NCBI GenBank assembly: GCA_022606425.2
Contig: JAHDVF020001465.1
Span: 372,001-436,000 of the forward strand
Origin: Lepidostoma basale
Lineage: Eukaryota; Arthropoda; Insecta; Trichoptera; Lepidostomatidae
Direction: 5' to 3'
DNA length: 64,000 bases
Below, one piece after another: positions 21,160 through 31,084 of this stretch; the first letter of the stretch is position 1; each line of letters starts with the position of its first letter. Under the pieces are notes generated by a model. It did not search any database. It saw only the letters and a program-made list of their open reading frames with translations, and was not told where the DNA came from. The position numbers and the translations under genes were made by a program.

Positions 21160-21250
21160 TTTATTTTACGCGTCAGCAGTTTCGTCAACCTATGTTGACA
21201 TCATCAGGTGTTACAATAATATATCGAATGTAAAATTTTCGTGATTTTTC
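21160..21250 (-). ncRNA. HHR-F, hammerhead with intact core boxes
   Basis: The minus strand reads CACC-CUGAUGA-U-GUCAAC-AUAG-GUUGAC-GAAA-CUGCUGA-CGCG. The core boxes CUGAUGA and GAAA are intact and stem II is a perfect 6 bp with a 4-nt loop. The stem III palindrome seen in the relatives (ACAGCUGU) is damaged here, and stem I is weak. AAAATAAAAT follows. Confidence 0.65.
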
Positions 21251-21540
21251 TTTCCTCACATATTTCTCTCGCTTCCTCAATATTCATACATCGTGTCATG
21301 CACGCGCGTCGATTTCTCTGACTAATCACATGGCTGACATTCAATATTTTATTAATTTTATCGTGCCACGTTTTCCTCGGTCTTCCTCTGTTTTTGGTTC
21401 CATTTATATCGTTATCATATATTTTTTTACTATTCTTTCTTCATTCATTCTTTCCATATGTCCAAACCATCTTAATGATCCTTTCATTATTTTGTTCATA
21501 ACACCATCATTCGCACCGCATTCACTTCGTATATGATGTT
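21246..21540 (-). mobile_element. GTTA-LINE fragment lacking its tail
   Basis: The minus-strand blocks QERN-like, RACMTRCMN-like, KTWHDKIN, NDGVMNKIMKGSLRWFGH and YEVNAVR-like are readable. The left end starts just upstream of the missing 3' end. Confidence 0.78.
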
Positions 21541-21654
21541 AAATTTATAATAATAATAAAAACGCATTTTTTCTAGAAGTCTTATCATATTTAAATGCAA
21601 AGCTTTATGATAATCAAATGATTTTACTAAAATCTCTTGATGGAAGTTCATTTT

Positions 21655-21762
21655 AAATAATAATTAAATAAAACGATGTTTTTTAACTACTTCCACTTTT
21701 GTCTTTATTTAGACAGCGACCGGTTTCGCCAGGCTCGCTGGCATCGACAGATTGGTACTTTA
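21655..21762 (-). ncRNA. HHR-C, third copy
   Basis: The minus strand reads CUGUCGA-U-GCCAG-CGAGC-CUGGC-GAAACCGGUC-GCUGU, then AAATAAAG and the aaacatcgttttattt end. Stem II is perfect; the first box again has U at the A6 position. Confidence 0.5.
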
Positions 21763-21931
21763 TGCTTAACAAAGGTATTACCAAGTTTGATAAAGGCGTC
21801 GTAAGGCGAAACATGTCATTCTCATAAAATATAATGAAACTTCTTGAAAACAAACGTTTTCATTCGTATGAAAGACCACAGTGCACTGTCGTTTTAGCTT
21901 TTTTGGACAGGCTTTTGTTTGCGATGATAAT
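21763..21931. repeat. HHR-G relic and a GTTA-LINE scrap
   Basis: Positions 21790-21875 (plus) repeat the HHR-G string ggcgaaacatgtcattctca with the end aacaaacgttttcattcg. Positions 21879-21931 (minus) are the SKKAK-type stretch of the GTTA-LINE. Confidence 0.5.
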
Positions 21932-22283
21932 GTGGGTATGATTCTTTATATTTCAAATTAATCAACGATCATCGTGCGTGCCGATACGAAAGTACTTCTC
22001 TGATTTATTGTCAAAGTGATTACCGGGTAATAAATGCAGGAAAAAGCTCGATCGAATTGCGAGACGTAAAACTTTATTGCTGCTCAACATCCTGTCGCTT
22101 GAAATACTTGATTAAGTTCAGCTGAAAGCTACGCGAAGAAAGAAAATTGTCTAGACACGTCGCGTATTGTCTACGAACTATAACTAACATATATAACGTA
22201 TATATTACAGTAAGGATTTATTAGGGAAATTATGAAAAAGATCTGCAATCGATACTTAACGATGTCAATAATCTTTCGAGTTA

Positions 22284-22531
22284 AAGGCGGGCCACACTGT
22301 TTGAAACAAACTCTCCACAGGGGTGACCTAGGTGGAGAGCTGTGGAGCCCGCGGTTGGTGTAGCGTCCACACTTGGTTTAAAACAAGCTCTCCACACGTG
22401 AAATGCGTGTTTAAACGCGCGTCCGTCCACAAAGTTTGTTGAAGGTCAAACGAATTTTGGTTTCAAACAAGTGTCTACACAATTTTAAACCGTTGGTGGA
22501 GAGCTTGTTTAAAACAGTGTGGCCCGCCTTT
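22284..22531. repeat. MITE-G, 248 bp
   Basis: The ends are AAGGCGGGCCACACTGTTTG and, inverted, AAAGGCGGGCCACACTGTTT. The flank is TA (or TTAA; one A differs between sides, so I cannot decide). Inner copies of gagagct/agctctccac add smaller inverted repeats. It has no gene. Related to 7805. Confidence 0.75.
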
Positions 22532-22632
22532 TAACATATGTGGGTATTAAAATGAACTACTCAAATAATCCTCGCAATCGTGAGGATGAAATGGAAGTGG
22601 GCTGGTCACGTGTGTCACTTAACACTTACGAG

Positions 22633-22672
22633 TATATAAACAGATAAACCGGCAAAACGCGTAGTGTCAGTC
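22633..22672 (+). promoter_or_regulatory. Possible pol II core promoter
   Basis: TATATAAA at 22633 and an arthropod-type cap motif TCAGTCT at 22667, about 36 bp apart, which is slightly longer than usual. The downstream sequence has no recognisable gene. It could be part of a solo LTR, but no second copy or TG...CA ends were identified. Confidence 0.25.
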
Positions 22673-22984
22673 TGTACTGCAAACCAAGACTGAGTTTGTT
22701 CGAAACGTACAAACGGAGATGAGAGCGACTGCACACGAGACACAAGTGAGCAATCGTTTGAACAAAAAACGACGGTCGAAAAATGTGCGAAATAGCGAAT
22801 TGTGCGAAAGTCGAACGTTCGAAAGTCGAGGGCCGCCTGTATTACTTTTGAGTCCAACATTACTGCAACTCGTTTACGTTTATTCTTATACGCTAAATAT
22901 TCCGGCTAAGGTTTTCCATGGTTTTCTCAGCTGTAAGTGGAATATCGGAACATATATAGATAGTTCGTGGACCCTAGGGCTTGA

Positions 22985-23600
22985 CTGAGTCAGCTCTATT
23001 GAGATCAGTTTTGACCGGAATTCTACACTGCCCCTTGGTGGGTGTGTTCTGATCTACTTTTCTGTTTATAATGTGTCTTTTATATATACTGTTTTTTTAA
23101 TTCATTTCTGCTCTTTCTAAAACCTGTCCTCCATCCATCCCATCCCAATTTATTCATTCTTACTTAACATCTTCCCGCCTCCCTCATACACCATCTTCTT
23201 CCTGTTTTAAAATTTAGTTTGTTATATATTTGTCCTATTGTGTATTGTGAATTAATGTGTGTTTTATATAATTTTAATGCGTCTTTTTTTTTACTAATTT
23301 AAGGAGTGCTTTATATAATATTTACTTCTGATTTTATTTAATAATAAAGAGATGTGAGGCCGCGCGGGAGATATATAAGGTTAAAAGAATAGATTAAATG
23401 TGGTCTGTCACCCTTTTGATTGATGACAAGAAAAGGCTCAATTAAATTAACGTAAGTCCCGGATGGACAAGGAACAGGCCTAGATAGTGCAGCGAGACTG
23501 ACGAAAGGGCGTCGTTGCGTCCTATAACAGTCTCGGGTGGTGGTGGGAACCTTATACGAGTATATAGCTCTATTGAGATGAAAGTAAACACAAAATATAG
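22985..23600 (+). repeat. Dispersed repeat, second copy of the 3955 family
   Basis: Positions 23395-23560 share aaatgtggtctg, ggatggacaaggaacaggcc and gactgacgaaaggg with 3990-4140. Positions 22985-23390 have no match that I can name and hold long T-rich stretches. Possibly a LINE 3' region. Confidence 0.4.
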
Positions 23601-23814
23601 AAATAAAATCTCAATAAAACTAGCAATATCCTTGAGATAATCACCAGCAAGGATCTTAATAGGTATTTTGAAACTAATAAATGAAATCAAATTTTAGGCA
23701 CTCGGCCAATGTCAAAATAAAGATAATAAGTGGAAGCATTTAATAAAAAAATACATCATTTAAAAAAAATACATTTAACACAATTAAATCACTCTTCTGC
23801 AATGATAACATAAA

Positions 23815-24485
23815 TTTAAAACTCCGCCAGAGAATGATCAAATGCCATGTGTAGTCTGTTTTATTGTCTTCTTCTTCTTCTTCTTCTTCTCCTTATAGAC
23901 CTTTGGTCTGTTCCTGAAATCAGGCTGGCCTCTCTTGGGAGGTTGACTCCCAGCTATCTCTCCATCTCTTCGGCGTCTTCCGGGGGGACGGCAGCCGGCA
24001 GGAATCTGATGCGCCACAGCGTGTGGGATTCTGGTGGGATCCATCCTCTGCACGTGCGCATTCCAGTATCTTCTGCGTTGTCTGCCCCATCTCACGACAT
24101 CCTCCACCTTGCAGATCTCGCGGATGGCCGTATTCCTCATCCTATCGCGAATAGTCTTTCCTGCTATCATCCTCAGCGTCCTCATCTCTGCCACCCGTAC
24201 TTTAGCCTTCGTTCTTGTGGTATCCGCTCTGGTCTCAATGCTATATGTCAGTATAGGCCTTACGCAGGTTTTATATATTCTGACCTTACTGTCAGTTCTG
24301 TTTTATTGTAAGGGTGTAAAACGTGGACCTTAAAACTCAACTCAATGAACATACTGGAAGCATTTGAAATGTGGCTCTATCGCCGAATGCTCAGAGTTCT
24401 CTGGACAGACATGGCTACCAATACCGAAGTCCTGAGGCGAGCTAGAGTTGACAGGGAGCTGATGTCAACTATTAAGGTTCGAAAG
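23815..24485 (+). mobile_element. LINE relic interrupted by another LINE
   Basis: The left piece (23815-23867) reads KLRQRMIKCHV-like sequence. The right piece (24297-24485) continues SVLLYCKGVKTWTLKLN-like sequence and NILEAFEMWLYRRMLRVLW. The halves join at TCTGTTTTATTGT, which is present on both sides of the insert. Related to the fragment at 8420. Confidence 0.8.
23868..24296 (-). mobile_element. LINE insertion with 13-bp target duplication
   Basis: It is flanked by TCTGTTTTATTGT (23855-23867 and 24297-24309). The minus strand reads MAEMRTLRMIAGKTIRDRMR and RNTAIREICKVEDVVRWGRQ to a 3' (GAA)n tail at 23868. It is 5'-truncated. A second, rougher copy is at 25880-26070 on the plus strand. 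Confidence 0.87.
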
Positions 24486-24815
24486 ATTTCACATTTTATG
24501 AGATCTCTTAGATGAATGTGTGGATACTCTGTGTATGACAGTGTGTCGAATGAAAATATAAGAAGTGAATGCGGTGCGAATGATGGTGTCATGAACAAAA
24601 TAATGAAAGGATCATTAAGATGGTTTGGACATATGGAAAGAATGAATAAAGAAAGAATGGTAAAAAAATTATACGTTAATGATGTAAATGGAACCAGAAA
24701 TAGAGGAAGACCGAGGAAAACGTGGCACGATCAAATAAATCAAATATTGAATGTCGGCCATGTGAGGAGTCAGAGAAATCGACGCGCGTGCATGACACGA
24801 TGTATGAATGTTGAG
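24486..24815 (+). mobile_element. GTTA-LINE fragment
   Basis: It reads MRSLR, MCGYSVYDSVSNENIRSECG, ANDGVMNKIMKGSLRWFGHM, RGRPRKTWHDQINQILNVGH and RACMTRCMNVE, and stops just before the 3' end. The frame is open over about 110 residues, among the best preserved. Confidence 0.87.
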
Positions 24816-25204
24816 TTAATTTGGGGTGTCTTCTACTATCTTTACTATTAAAAACTTATATATTTTTTTATCACCTGTTTACTATAATCTCGTTGATTCG
24901 TATAGATAAATGTATAAGGGGCATTTCCAAGGCGTTTTCTTATGTCGTTTATGAAAAAAATCGTGCATTTCGAAATGCATCAGTGGTTGTACGTGATCAT
25001 TTTTTGAAAACGAAATTCTCGATGGAAGGAGACACATCCCAAACAGGGTCTCCAATTATAATTCAATTCGCGGAACAATGCCGCATACAAGAAAAATACG
25101 CACTTCTGTTCAAATCGATGACCAATAACGGGAGTTTTAATCTACTTTTAATAATTAAATAAAAAAAGTCATCTTATGTTTATGTAACTAAAAAGAACAA
25201 AATA
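24816..25204. other. No recognisable feature
   Basis: The piece 24910-25140 has longer open stretches, but I recognise no protein family in any frame. Confidence 0.4.
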
Positions 25205-25298
25205 ATATACTTTTATTAATTTGTATTTACACCACTTTATTTGGTAACACGAACCGGTTTCGCTCCCGCGCGAGCTTTGTCAGGGTTATAGAGTAAAA
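25205..25298 (-). ncRNA. HHR-A, left copy of an inverted pair
   Basis: The minus strand reads AACC-CUGACAA-A-GCUC-GCGCGG-GAGC-GAAACCGGUU-CGUG. The first box is one base off (CUGACGA expected). The stem III palindrome ACCGGU is kept. It pairs as an inverted repeat with 25716-25830. Confidence 0.6.
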
Positions 25299-25404
25299 TT
25301 CTTTGGCATATAGAATGGAATAATACTCCTAGCGGCTTCCAACAATATGTTGGTCAACAGCCTTCACATTGTGTTAATAAGGTAGTTTGCTAAATGCCGA
25401 AAAT

Positions 25405-25715
25405 CATTCTCCATAGATGGCGTTAGTGGGTCGGTTGTATAGGTTAATTCTTGAAAAAATTCACTAGTGCAACCAAATCCACATAGATGGCTGACTGAAA
25501 CTGCCACGTGAAGATAAATATGGATTTTGAAGTATATATACATCTTCCAAAATTTGTCATGCATGATCACAAATAACAAAGGTGGAATGGGGAATGTTGT
25601 AATTACATAAAGCGTGCGCTTAACCCAACCAATGACAGGTCATAAGTCCTGTAAACACCTTGATCATTCATGTTCAGTTTCCAGTTTACGTCTTCGTCTC
25701 TATTGAGATACAATT
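25405..25715 (-). repeat. MITE-M, 311 bp
   Basis: The left end is ATTCTCCATAGATGGCG and the right end the inverse of AATTGTATCTCAATAGAGAC. The inner landmark is aacccaaccaatgacaggtc. It sits between the two HHR-A repeats. No coding capacity. Confidence 0.7.
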
Positions 25716-25830
25716 AAAATTATAGAGTAAACTCTCTCACCCTGACGATGTTTCGGGGGGAGCGAAACCGGTTGGTGTTACCAAATAAAGTGGTGTAAAT
25801 ACAAATTAATAAAAGTGTATTTTTATTTTA
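25716..25830 (+). ncRNA. HHR-A, right copy, core intact
   Basis: CACC-CUGACGA-U-GUUUC-GGGG-GGAGC-GAAACCGGUU-GGUG. Box 1 (CUGANGA with N=C) and GAAA are intact. Stem II forms 5 bp with two wobbles. Stem III is the 6-nt palindrome ACCGGU, which would work in a dimer. U is at the cleavage position and stem I is GGUG/CACC. One unpaired base lies between box 1 and stem II. AAATAAAG follows the site. Confidence 0.7.
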
Positions 25831-25879
25831 TTCAATTGTGGAACAAAAGAAACATTAAATAAGGATCAAACAAGCTTTG

Positions 25880-26070
25880 AGGACTTTCGAGATGAAGACA
25901 CTGAGGACGATATCAGCCAAGACACTGAGAGATCGCGTGAGGAACACTAGAATAAGAGAGACCTCTTAAAAGATGGAAGGACAGCTGGGAGTATACCTCA
26001 CAGGAGGAGCAACGCTCAGGAGAACGGACCACATAGGTCTACAACAAAGAAGAAGAAGAAGAAGAAGACA
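25880..26070 (+). mobile_element. LINE 3' end with (GAA)n tail
   Basis: MKTLRTISAKTLRDRVRNTR is readable, corresponding to MRTLRMIAGKTIRDRMRNTA of 23868-24296. It ends in gaagaagaagaagaagaag. Confidence 0.7.
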
Positions 26071-26154
26071 CCACAAATTAAGTGCTTCATACGAAAGTTA
26101 AAAAAAAACCAGTCATATTATTTATGATAAAACAGAATTTTACCTAATTATAAA

Positions 26155-26240
26155 ATGGTAACAAAAGCCTATCCAAAAAGCTAAAATGGCAGTGGACAGT
26201 GGTATTTTTATATCGATGCTTATGAAAATGTAGAAAAAGC
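26155..26240 (+). mobile_element. GTTA-LINE scrap
   Basis: Only the KKAKMAV-type stretch (cctatccaaaaagctaaaat) and the bases after it are left. Confidence 0.55.
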
Positions 26241-26667
26241 TAAAATATATAAATAATAATATTTTATATTCAAACATTGACAAAAAACAAACACAAAAAT
26301 AAAGTCCATTATTTTTTTAATGATGTTTATAGATTTTTCTTGGAAAACAATTAATGATTTGACTAATTTTCATAATGATACTGTACAATGTTAAAATTGA
26401 AAGGAATTAGTTTCTTTTTTAAAAATTATTTCAAATTTCTGGTATTCCTACTAATGGTGTCTGGAAATTCCTTTTTTTGCAAATTTGTGTTGTGATTGGA
26501 AATCAAAAGCAAAACCACAAACACAGACATGTCTTTACGCCGTTAAAATTAATTTATTTTACCTAATTACGAGATAGAATTTTAGAAGCCAATGGTGTAC
26601 ATTCCACCTGTTTAGATCCAGGAACCAATCAGATAACGTTTTATAACGAATTTATGTGTTTCTAACA

Positions 26668-27002
26668 CAATTGTAAATAATCTCACTACTTGACAGCAGA
26701 TTGACCTCACCACTACTAGTGCAAATAATCTTCTTAAAGTGAATAAACTATACTCTGAGCACATTGACCTTACCACCACTATTCCAAATAATCTCCTTAG
26801 AGTGAATAAATTAAACTCTGAGCACATTGACTTTACCACTACTATTGCAAACAATCTCTTTAAAGTGAATAAACTAAACTCTGAGCACATTGACCTTACC
26901 ACTACTATTGTAAATAATCTCCTTAAAGTGAATAATCTATACTCTAAGCACATAAACATAAGCACTTATATTGCAAATAATCTTTTTAATGTGAATAAAC
27001 TA
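26668..27002. repeat. 63-bp tandem repeat, first block
   Basis: About five diverged units of the type actctgagcacattgacctt, accactactattgcaaataa and tctccttaaagtgaataaac. The 63-bp period is divisible by three, so both strands stay open: the plus strand repeats KLNSEHIDLTTTIANNLLKV and the minus strand repeats SMCSEFSLFTLRRLFAIVVV. I regard these as incidental frames of a minisatellite. Confidence 0.85.
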
Positions 27003-27019
27003 TTCCACCTTCCACCTTC

Positions 27020-27085
27020 CTGCTCATCGCACCAATTACGCCCAGAGCGCGGCAATGTACCGGATATGCGACACTTATAACAAAT
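27020..27085 (+). repeat. Short dispersed repeat (about 45 bp)
   Basis: The block tcgcaccaattacgcccaga and gcgcggcaatgtaccgg recurs at 45500-45550 (plus) and 44070-44125 (minus). Confidence 0.6.
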
Positions 27086-27180
27086 CTTTTAATGCAATCG
27101 ATGTTTTTCACCTAAACGCTTATGATTTAAAAAAAATAGTTGCAGCATCTTTTTGGTGTGTATAGTGCTATAATATTATA

Positions 27181-28467
27181 TTAGGTCCTTACATATGAAA
27201 TTGGCGTTTTGCCGTACTGGCAACTTTGATCTCAAATATCTTCTCTTTGGTTAGGAATTCCAAATTCAAATTTATACAGCTATTTACTCAAGTATTTGTG
27301 TTTCGAAAATAATAATTCATTTGTTTTTTCCTCAATTGTTTTTTTTTCTTTGCGTCACTCAGTTTACAAAATGGAAAACTTGAAATATCGCGTTATTTAC
27401 GAGCACGAGTTCCACCGTGGCACCAGTGCTGCAGAAACGGCTCGAAGGATTAATGATGTGTATGGCGACGGTGCCGCAAAAGAAAACACAGTGCGTTTTT
27501 GGTTCCAACGTTTTCGTTCTGGAAATTTCGACCCGCAGAACAAGCCCCGTGGACGGCCGGAGACCAAAGTTGATAATGAAGAATTGAAGGCTATTGTGGA
27601 AGCGGATCCATCGCAAACCACGTCCGAGTTAGCTGCAGGCTGCGGTGTTAGTGATAAAACTGTTTTAATCCACTTGAAGCAAATTGGGAAGGTGAAAAAG
27701 CTCGAAAGGTGGGTACCTCACGAATTGAGTGAAGCAAATCAACAAACGCGCGTTGACTGCTGTGTTGCATTACTCAACCGGCACAATTATGAAGGGATTT
27801 TGAATCGAATCATTACCTGTGATGAAAAGTGGATCCTGTATGATAATCGGAAGCGCTCATCGCAATGGCTGAACCCTGCCGAACCAGCCAAACCATGCCC
27901 CAAGCGAAAATTGATTCCAAAAAAGTTACTTGTGAGCGTTTGGTGGACTAGTGCTGGTGTCGTTCACTACAGCTTTCTTAAATCTGGCCAGACGATTACG
28001 GCAGATGTCTATTGTCAGCAACTGCAAACCATGATGGAAAAGCTAGCTGCCAAACAACCGAGGCTGGTTAATCGCTCTAGGCCACTGCTGCTTCATGATA
28101 ACGCTAGACCACACTGCACAACAGACGGCTACCAAATTAGAAGAGCTTCAATTGGAATGTCTAAGACATCCACCGTACTCTCCGGACCTTGCCCCAACAG
28201 ATTACTATTTTTTTCGAAATTTGGATAACTTCTTGCAAGGGAAAAATTTCAACTCCGATGGGGCAGTCCAAACCGACTTCAAAGATTTTATTGATTCCCG
28301 TCCGAATGTTTTTTTTTAGTAAAGGGATCGATGAACTACCTATGAGATGGCAAAAGTGCATAGATAGCAATGGTACATACTTTGATTAAATAATTTTATT
28401 ATATTTAAAAAAAATCAACTTTATGTTCCCCCCATACAAAACGCCAATTTCATATGTAAGGACCTAA
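27181..28467 (+). mobile_element. Cecropia-type mariner, full length (1,287 bp)
   Basis: TTAGGTCCTTACATATGAAA at the left, its inverse at the right, and TA on both sides. Length and gene order are standard for mariner. It lies inside the 63-bp repeat region: the array continues at 28682 after about 215 bp of other sequence. It is nearly the same sequence as the element at 9815. Confidence 0.96.
27371..28389 (+). pseudogene. Mariner transposase with two frameshifts
   Basis: The start ATG at 27371 (MENLKYRVIYEHEFHRGTSA) is chosen over an ATG 75 bp upstream because the other copy starts there too. HTH at residues 1-110, WVPHEL linker, TCDEKWILYDN, LLHDNARPH and YSPDLAPTDYYFF give DD34D. A 2-base loss near 28110, after NARPH, and an extra base in the T run near 28315 shift the frame. 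Otherwise the family length (about 340 residues) is preserved. It acts in the nucleus by cut-and-paste at TA when intact. Confidence 0.93.
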
Positions 28468-28681
28468 TATTTCTTTACTTGTATTATTATTGTTATCTTT
28501 TTGTTATTTTTTATACTATTACCTTAATTAGTTTTATCTTGATGTTAGTTTAGTTAAATCTCGTTTATATTTATATTTGTGGTAACATGTTATTGGCCTT
28601 ATTTGAGTACTTCTTGGTGTATTTTTATATATAGGTATATACTTGTTCGCTGTTTGTTACCCTAAAATAAATAAATAAATA

Positions 28682-28850
28682 CCTACTCTGAGTACATAGA
28701 TCTTACCACTACTATTACAAATAATCCCCTTAAAGTGAATAAAATATACTCTGAGCACATTGACCTTACCACTACTAGTGCAAATAATCTTCTTAAAGTA
28801 AATCAATACTCTGAGCACATTGACCTTACTACTACCATTGATACGAGGAA
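28682..28850. repeat. 63-bp tandem repeat, second block
   Basis: Between two and three further units (actctgagcacattgacctt and so on), continuing the array of 26668-27002. Confidence 0.82.
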
Positions 28851-29567
28851 GAAGAATGATACATTTTTATAATATATTCTTTCGTACATTATTCAAACTT
28901 TCTTTTTGGCGATTAAATATAAGAATGATAAATTCCCTCTAAAGTCATTGAAAGTTTCAGTTAATCCCTCAGACGAAGGGCGGTTATTCCGCAATAATAC
29001 GTAGGGTGGGACCGATTATCGGAGGCAGATAAACGGCTAGAGGGTTGCTAAATAGATTAGGGGATGCGTGACAACCGAACACACCCCATTTAGTGGTATA
29101 TTGGATACTTGGTCATGGAGATTTTCTACCAAACAAGGCGAAAAATCAAACAGTATGACATTTAGCGCATTGATTGATAACCATTGGAACATGAATCATA
29201 AAATATATATTTTAAAAAACAAATTTGCAGAATTGAGTATATGTTGTTTGGGTTACACTCCTATGTGAATACAAATTGCGTATTTACGAGTATACGAGTA
29301 TAAAAAAATCTGCAGGCATTTAAAAAAAATCCCTTTCTTTTTGTATGATTGTTCCACATTGAATGAAGTCAGCTCTCCTAATATGATCAGTTCTTGGTTG
29401 AGTCCACTTTTCTCTCAAATCAAAAAAAACTTTTAATTCATCAATTCGTAAAAATCACCTTAATTGTTAAAAACTACACGAATAAACCATAATATATTTA
29501 AAAAAATATCTGAAAAAAATATGTTTTTTTTTTCCCTAGTCATGTATAGATTAAAAAGGCTTATGGA
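28851..29567. other. No recognisable feature
   Basis: AT-rich; no frame or repeat match found. Confidence 0.45.
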
Positions 29568-29762
29568 GGATGCAGGATTATGGCTGCGAGACATGGTGCC
29601 TATCCGAAAGAGATAAACGGAGACTAGAGGCTTTTGAGATGTGGTCCTATAGAAGACTATTAGGAATTTCCTGGAGAGACCACACCGCGAATGAGAGAAG
29701 TTCTTCAAGGAATCGAAGGAGGAAGACACCTGCTCAGGACCTTGTCCGAAAGGCGTGCAAGA
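29568..29762 (+). mobile_element. LINE-D fragment
   Basis: YGCETWCLSERDKRRLEAFE, MWSYRRLLGISWRDHTANE, then a shifted frame. It is almost the same as 17240-17420 read on the other strand. Confidence 0.82.
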
Positions 29763-29905
29763 AGATTGTATCTCAATAGAGACGAATATGAAAATATTTT
29801 TTTTGGAAACAGAATATGGTGGTCGAGGTGTTTACAAAAATTATGACCTGTCATTGGTTGGGTTAAGCGATCCAATGACAGGTTATATCCCTTCCTTTTT
29901 TTCTC
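29763..29905 (+). repeat. MITE-M, partial copy
   Basis: Starts attgtatctcaatagagacg and has gacctgtcattggttgggtt, then a second inverted scrap (ccaatgacaggttata). The other end is missing. Confidence 0.62.
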
Positions 29906-30104
29906 TAATCACCACCACTCTGACTTCGCATTATTTGTAGTTGATTGTACCTAATCACATTATGGTGTATTACCTAGAAAATTGCTGTGCTATTTCAAGG
30001 GTAAACATTTTTTCCATTATCCCTTTCCCTCTCGCACCCCCTCCTCTGATTTCACCATCGTTTATTATAACATGTACATATAAATTTTGTCTTTTCGTTT
30101 AGTT

Positions 30105-30185
30105 GTTATTCTGCCCTGATGAAGCTTGGGTCCCAGCGAAACTAGTTGGCATCAAATATAATAACCATACCGTGGTTAAATAAAA
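30105..30185 (+). ncRNA. HHR-B, type I hammerhead candidate, core intact
   Basis: UGCC-CUGAUGA-A-GCUUGGGUCCCAGC-GAAACUAGUU-GGCA. Stem I is 4 bp (UGCC/GGCA). Box 1 and GAAA are perfect. Stem II is GCU/AGC plus GG/CC with a mismatch. The stem III palindrome is ACUAGU, then U at the cleavage site. It is the only copy of this family in the window. AAATAAAAATTG follows 25 bp later. Confidence 0.7.
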
Positions 30186-30204
30186 ATTGTTTTTTTTATT
30201 TATT

Positions 30205-30680
30205 TTACAACAACGACAACAAACCATCACGCCGTTCCCCGCAGGGGTAGGCAAAGAGAATGGACCGCCACACTACTCTATCCTGACATATCTCTCTAGC
30301 TTCCTCCACATTCATACAGCGAGTCATAAACGCACGTCGATTTTTCCGGGTTCTGACATGACCAACCTTTAAAATTTGATTAATTTGGTCATGCCATGTT
30401 TTCCTCGGTTTACCTCGACTCCGTACTCCATTTACATCGTTAACGTACACTTTTTAACCATTCTTTCTTCACTCATGCGCTCCATATGTCCGAACCAACG
30501 CAGTTATCCTTTCATAATTTTGTTTATAATACCTTCTTTCGCTCTACATTCCTTTCTAATATCAGCATTTGAGATTATATTCTACCACAAATACGTCTTA
30601 GGGACCTCATCTCTACCACATTTATTCTGCTCTCATCTTTCTTCTGCCAGTTCCATGTTTCGCTTCCATAAATACCATTA
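30205..30680 (-). mobile_element. GTTA-LINE relative with (GTT)n tail
   Basis: The minus strand reads VYVNDVNGVRSRGKPRKTWH, DQINQILKVGHVRTRKNRRA, CMNVEEAREICQDRVVWRSI and FAYPCGE. Upstream it continues to the WNWQKKDESRINVVEMRSL-like block. The tail is cgacaacaaacc on the plus strand. Confidence 0.87.
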
Positions 30681-30682
30681 TT

Positions 30683-30880
30683 TATTTAACTAACTAACTA
30701 ACCATCACGCCGTCTCCCCAAAAGGGTAGGCAGAAAGAATGGACTGTCACACTTTTACTGATGCGGCACTCCATCCTTCTCTTTTCGCCCCGCGGGAGAC
30801 GCGGTGTGATGGGTTGCGAACCTCATCGCCACCAATAGGCATCTCCCGCGCACACTTCGATCGTCCAACACCCACAAAAT
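30683..30880 (-). repeat. SINE-3, candidate SINE ending in the LINE tail
   Basis: On the minus strand it starts gttggacgatcgaagtgtgc, has a B-box-like GGTTCGCAACC and ctcccgcggggcgaaaagag, then switches to the last 75 or so bases of the GTTA-LINE (gtgtgacagtccattctttc...) with its tail. The copy at 57717 has the same junction. A clear A box is not seen. Confidence 0.65.
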
Positions 30881-31084
30881 AAATCTAAAACAAATAATAT
30901 AAAATACAATGATATAAAATAAAATAACAAAATAAAACTGGAAGAAGATGCAATTTCCAAATTGATTTTACGATATTGTTATTAAAAAACTTGCCTCTAT
31001 TTACAAAATTAATAACCACTCAATGTTAAGAGGGGTATTCACATTTTATTTTATATTTTTAAAATGTCTAACCACAAAGTGAGT

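Noticed and set aside
22600..22990. LTR of a retrotransposon
   Set aside because: TATA and cap-site motifs are suggestive, but no second LTR, primer-binding site, polypurine tract or gag/pol frame is seen.
26739..27080. 113-residue repetitive protein with 21-residue repeats
   Set aside because: The frame is explained by the 63-bp period of a tandem repeat; the other strand is equally open, and there is no start context, domain or continuation.
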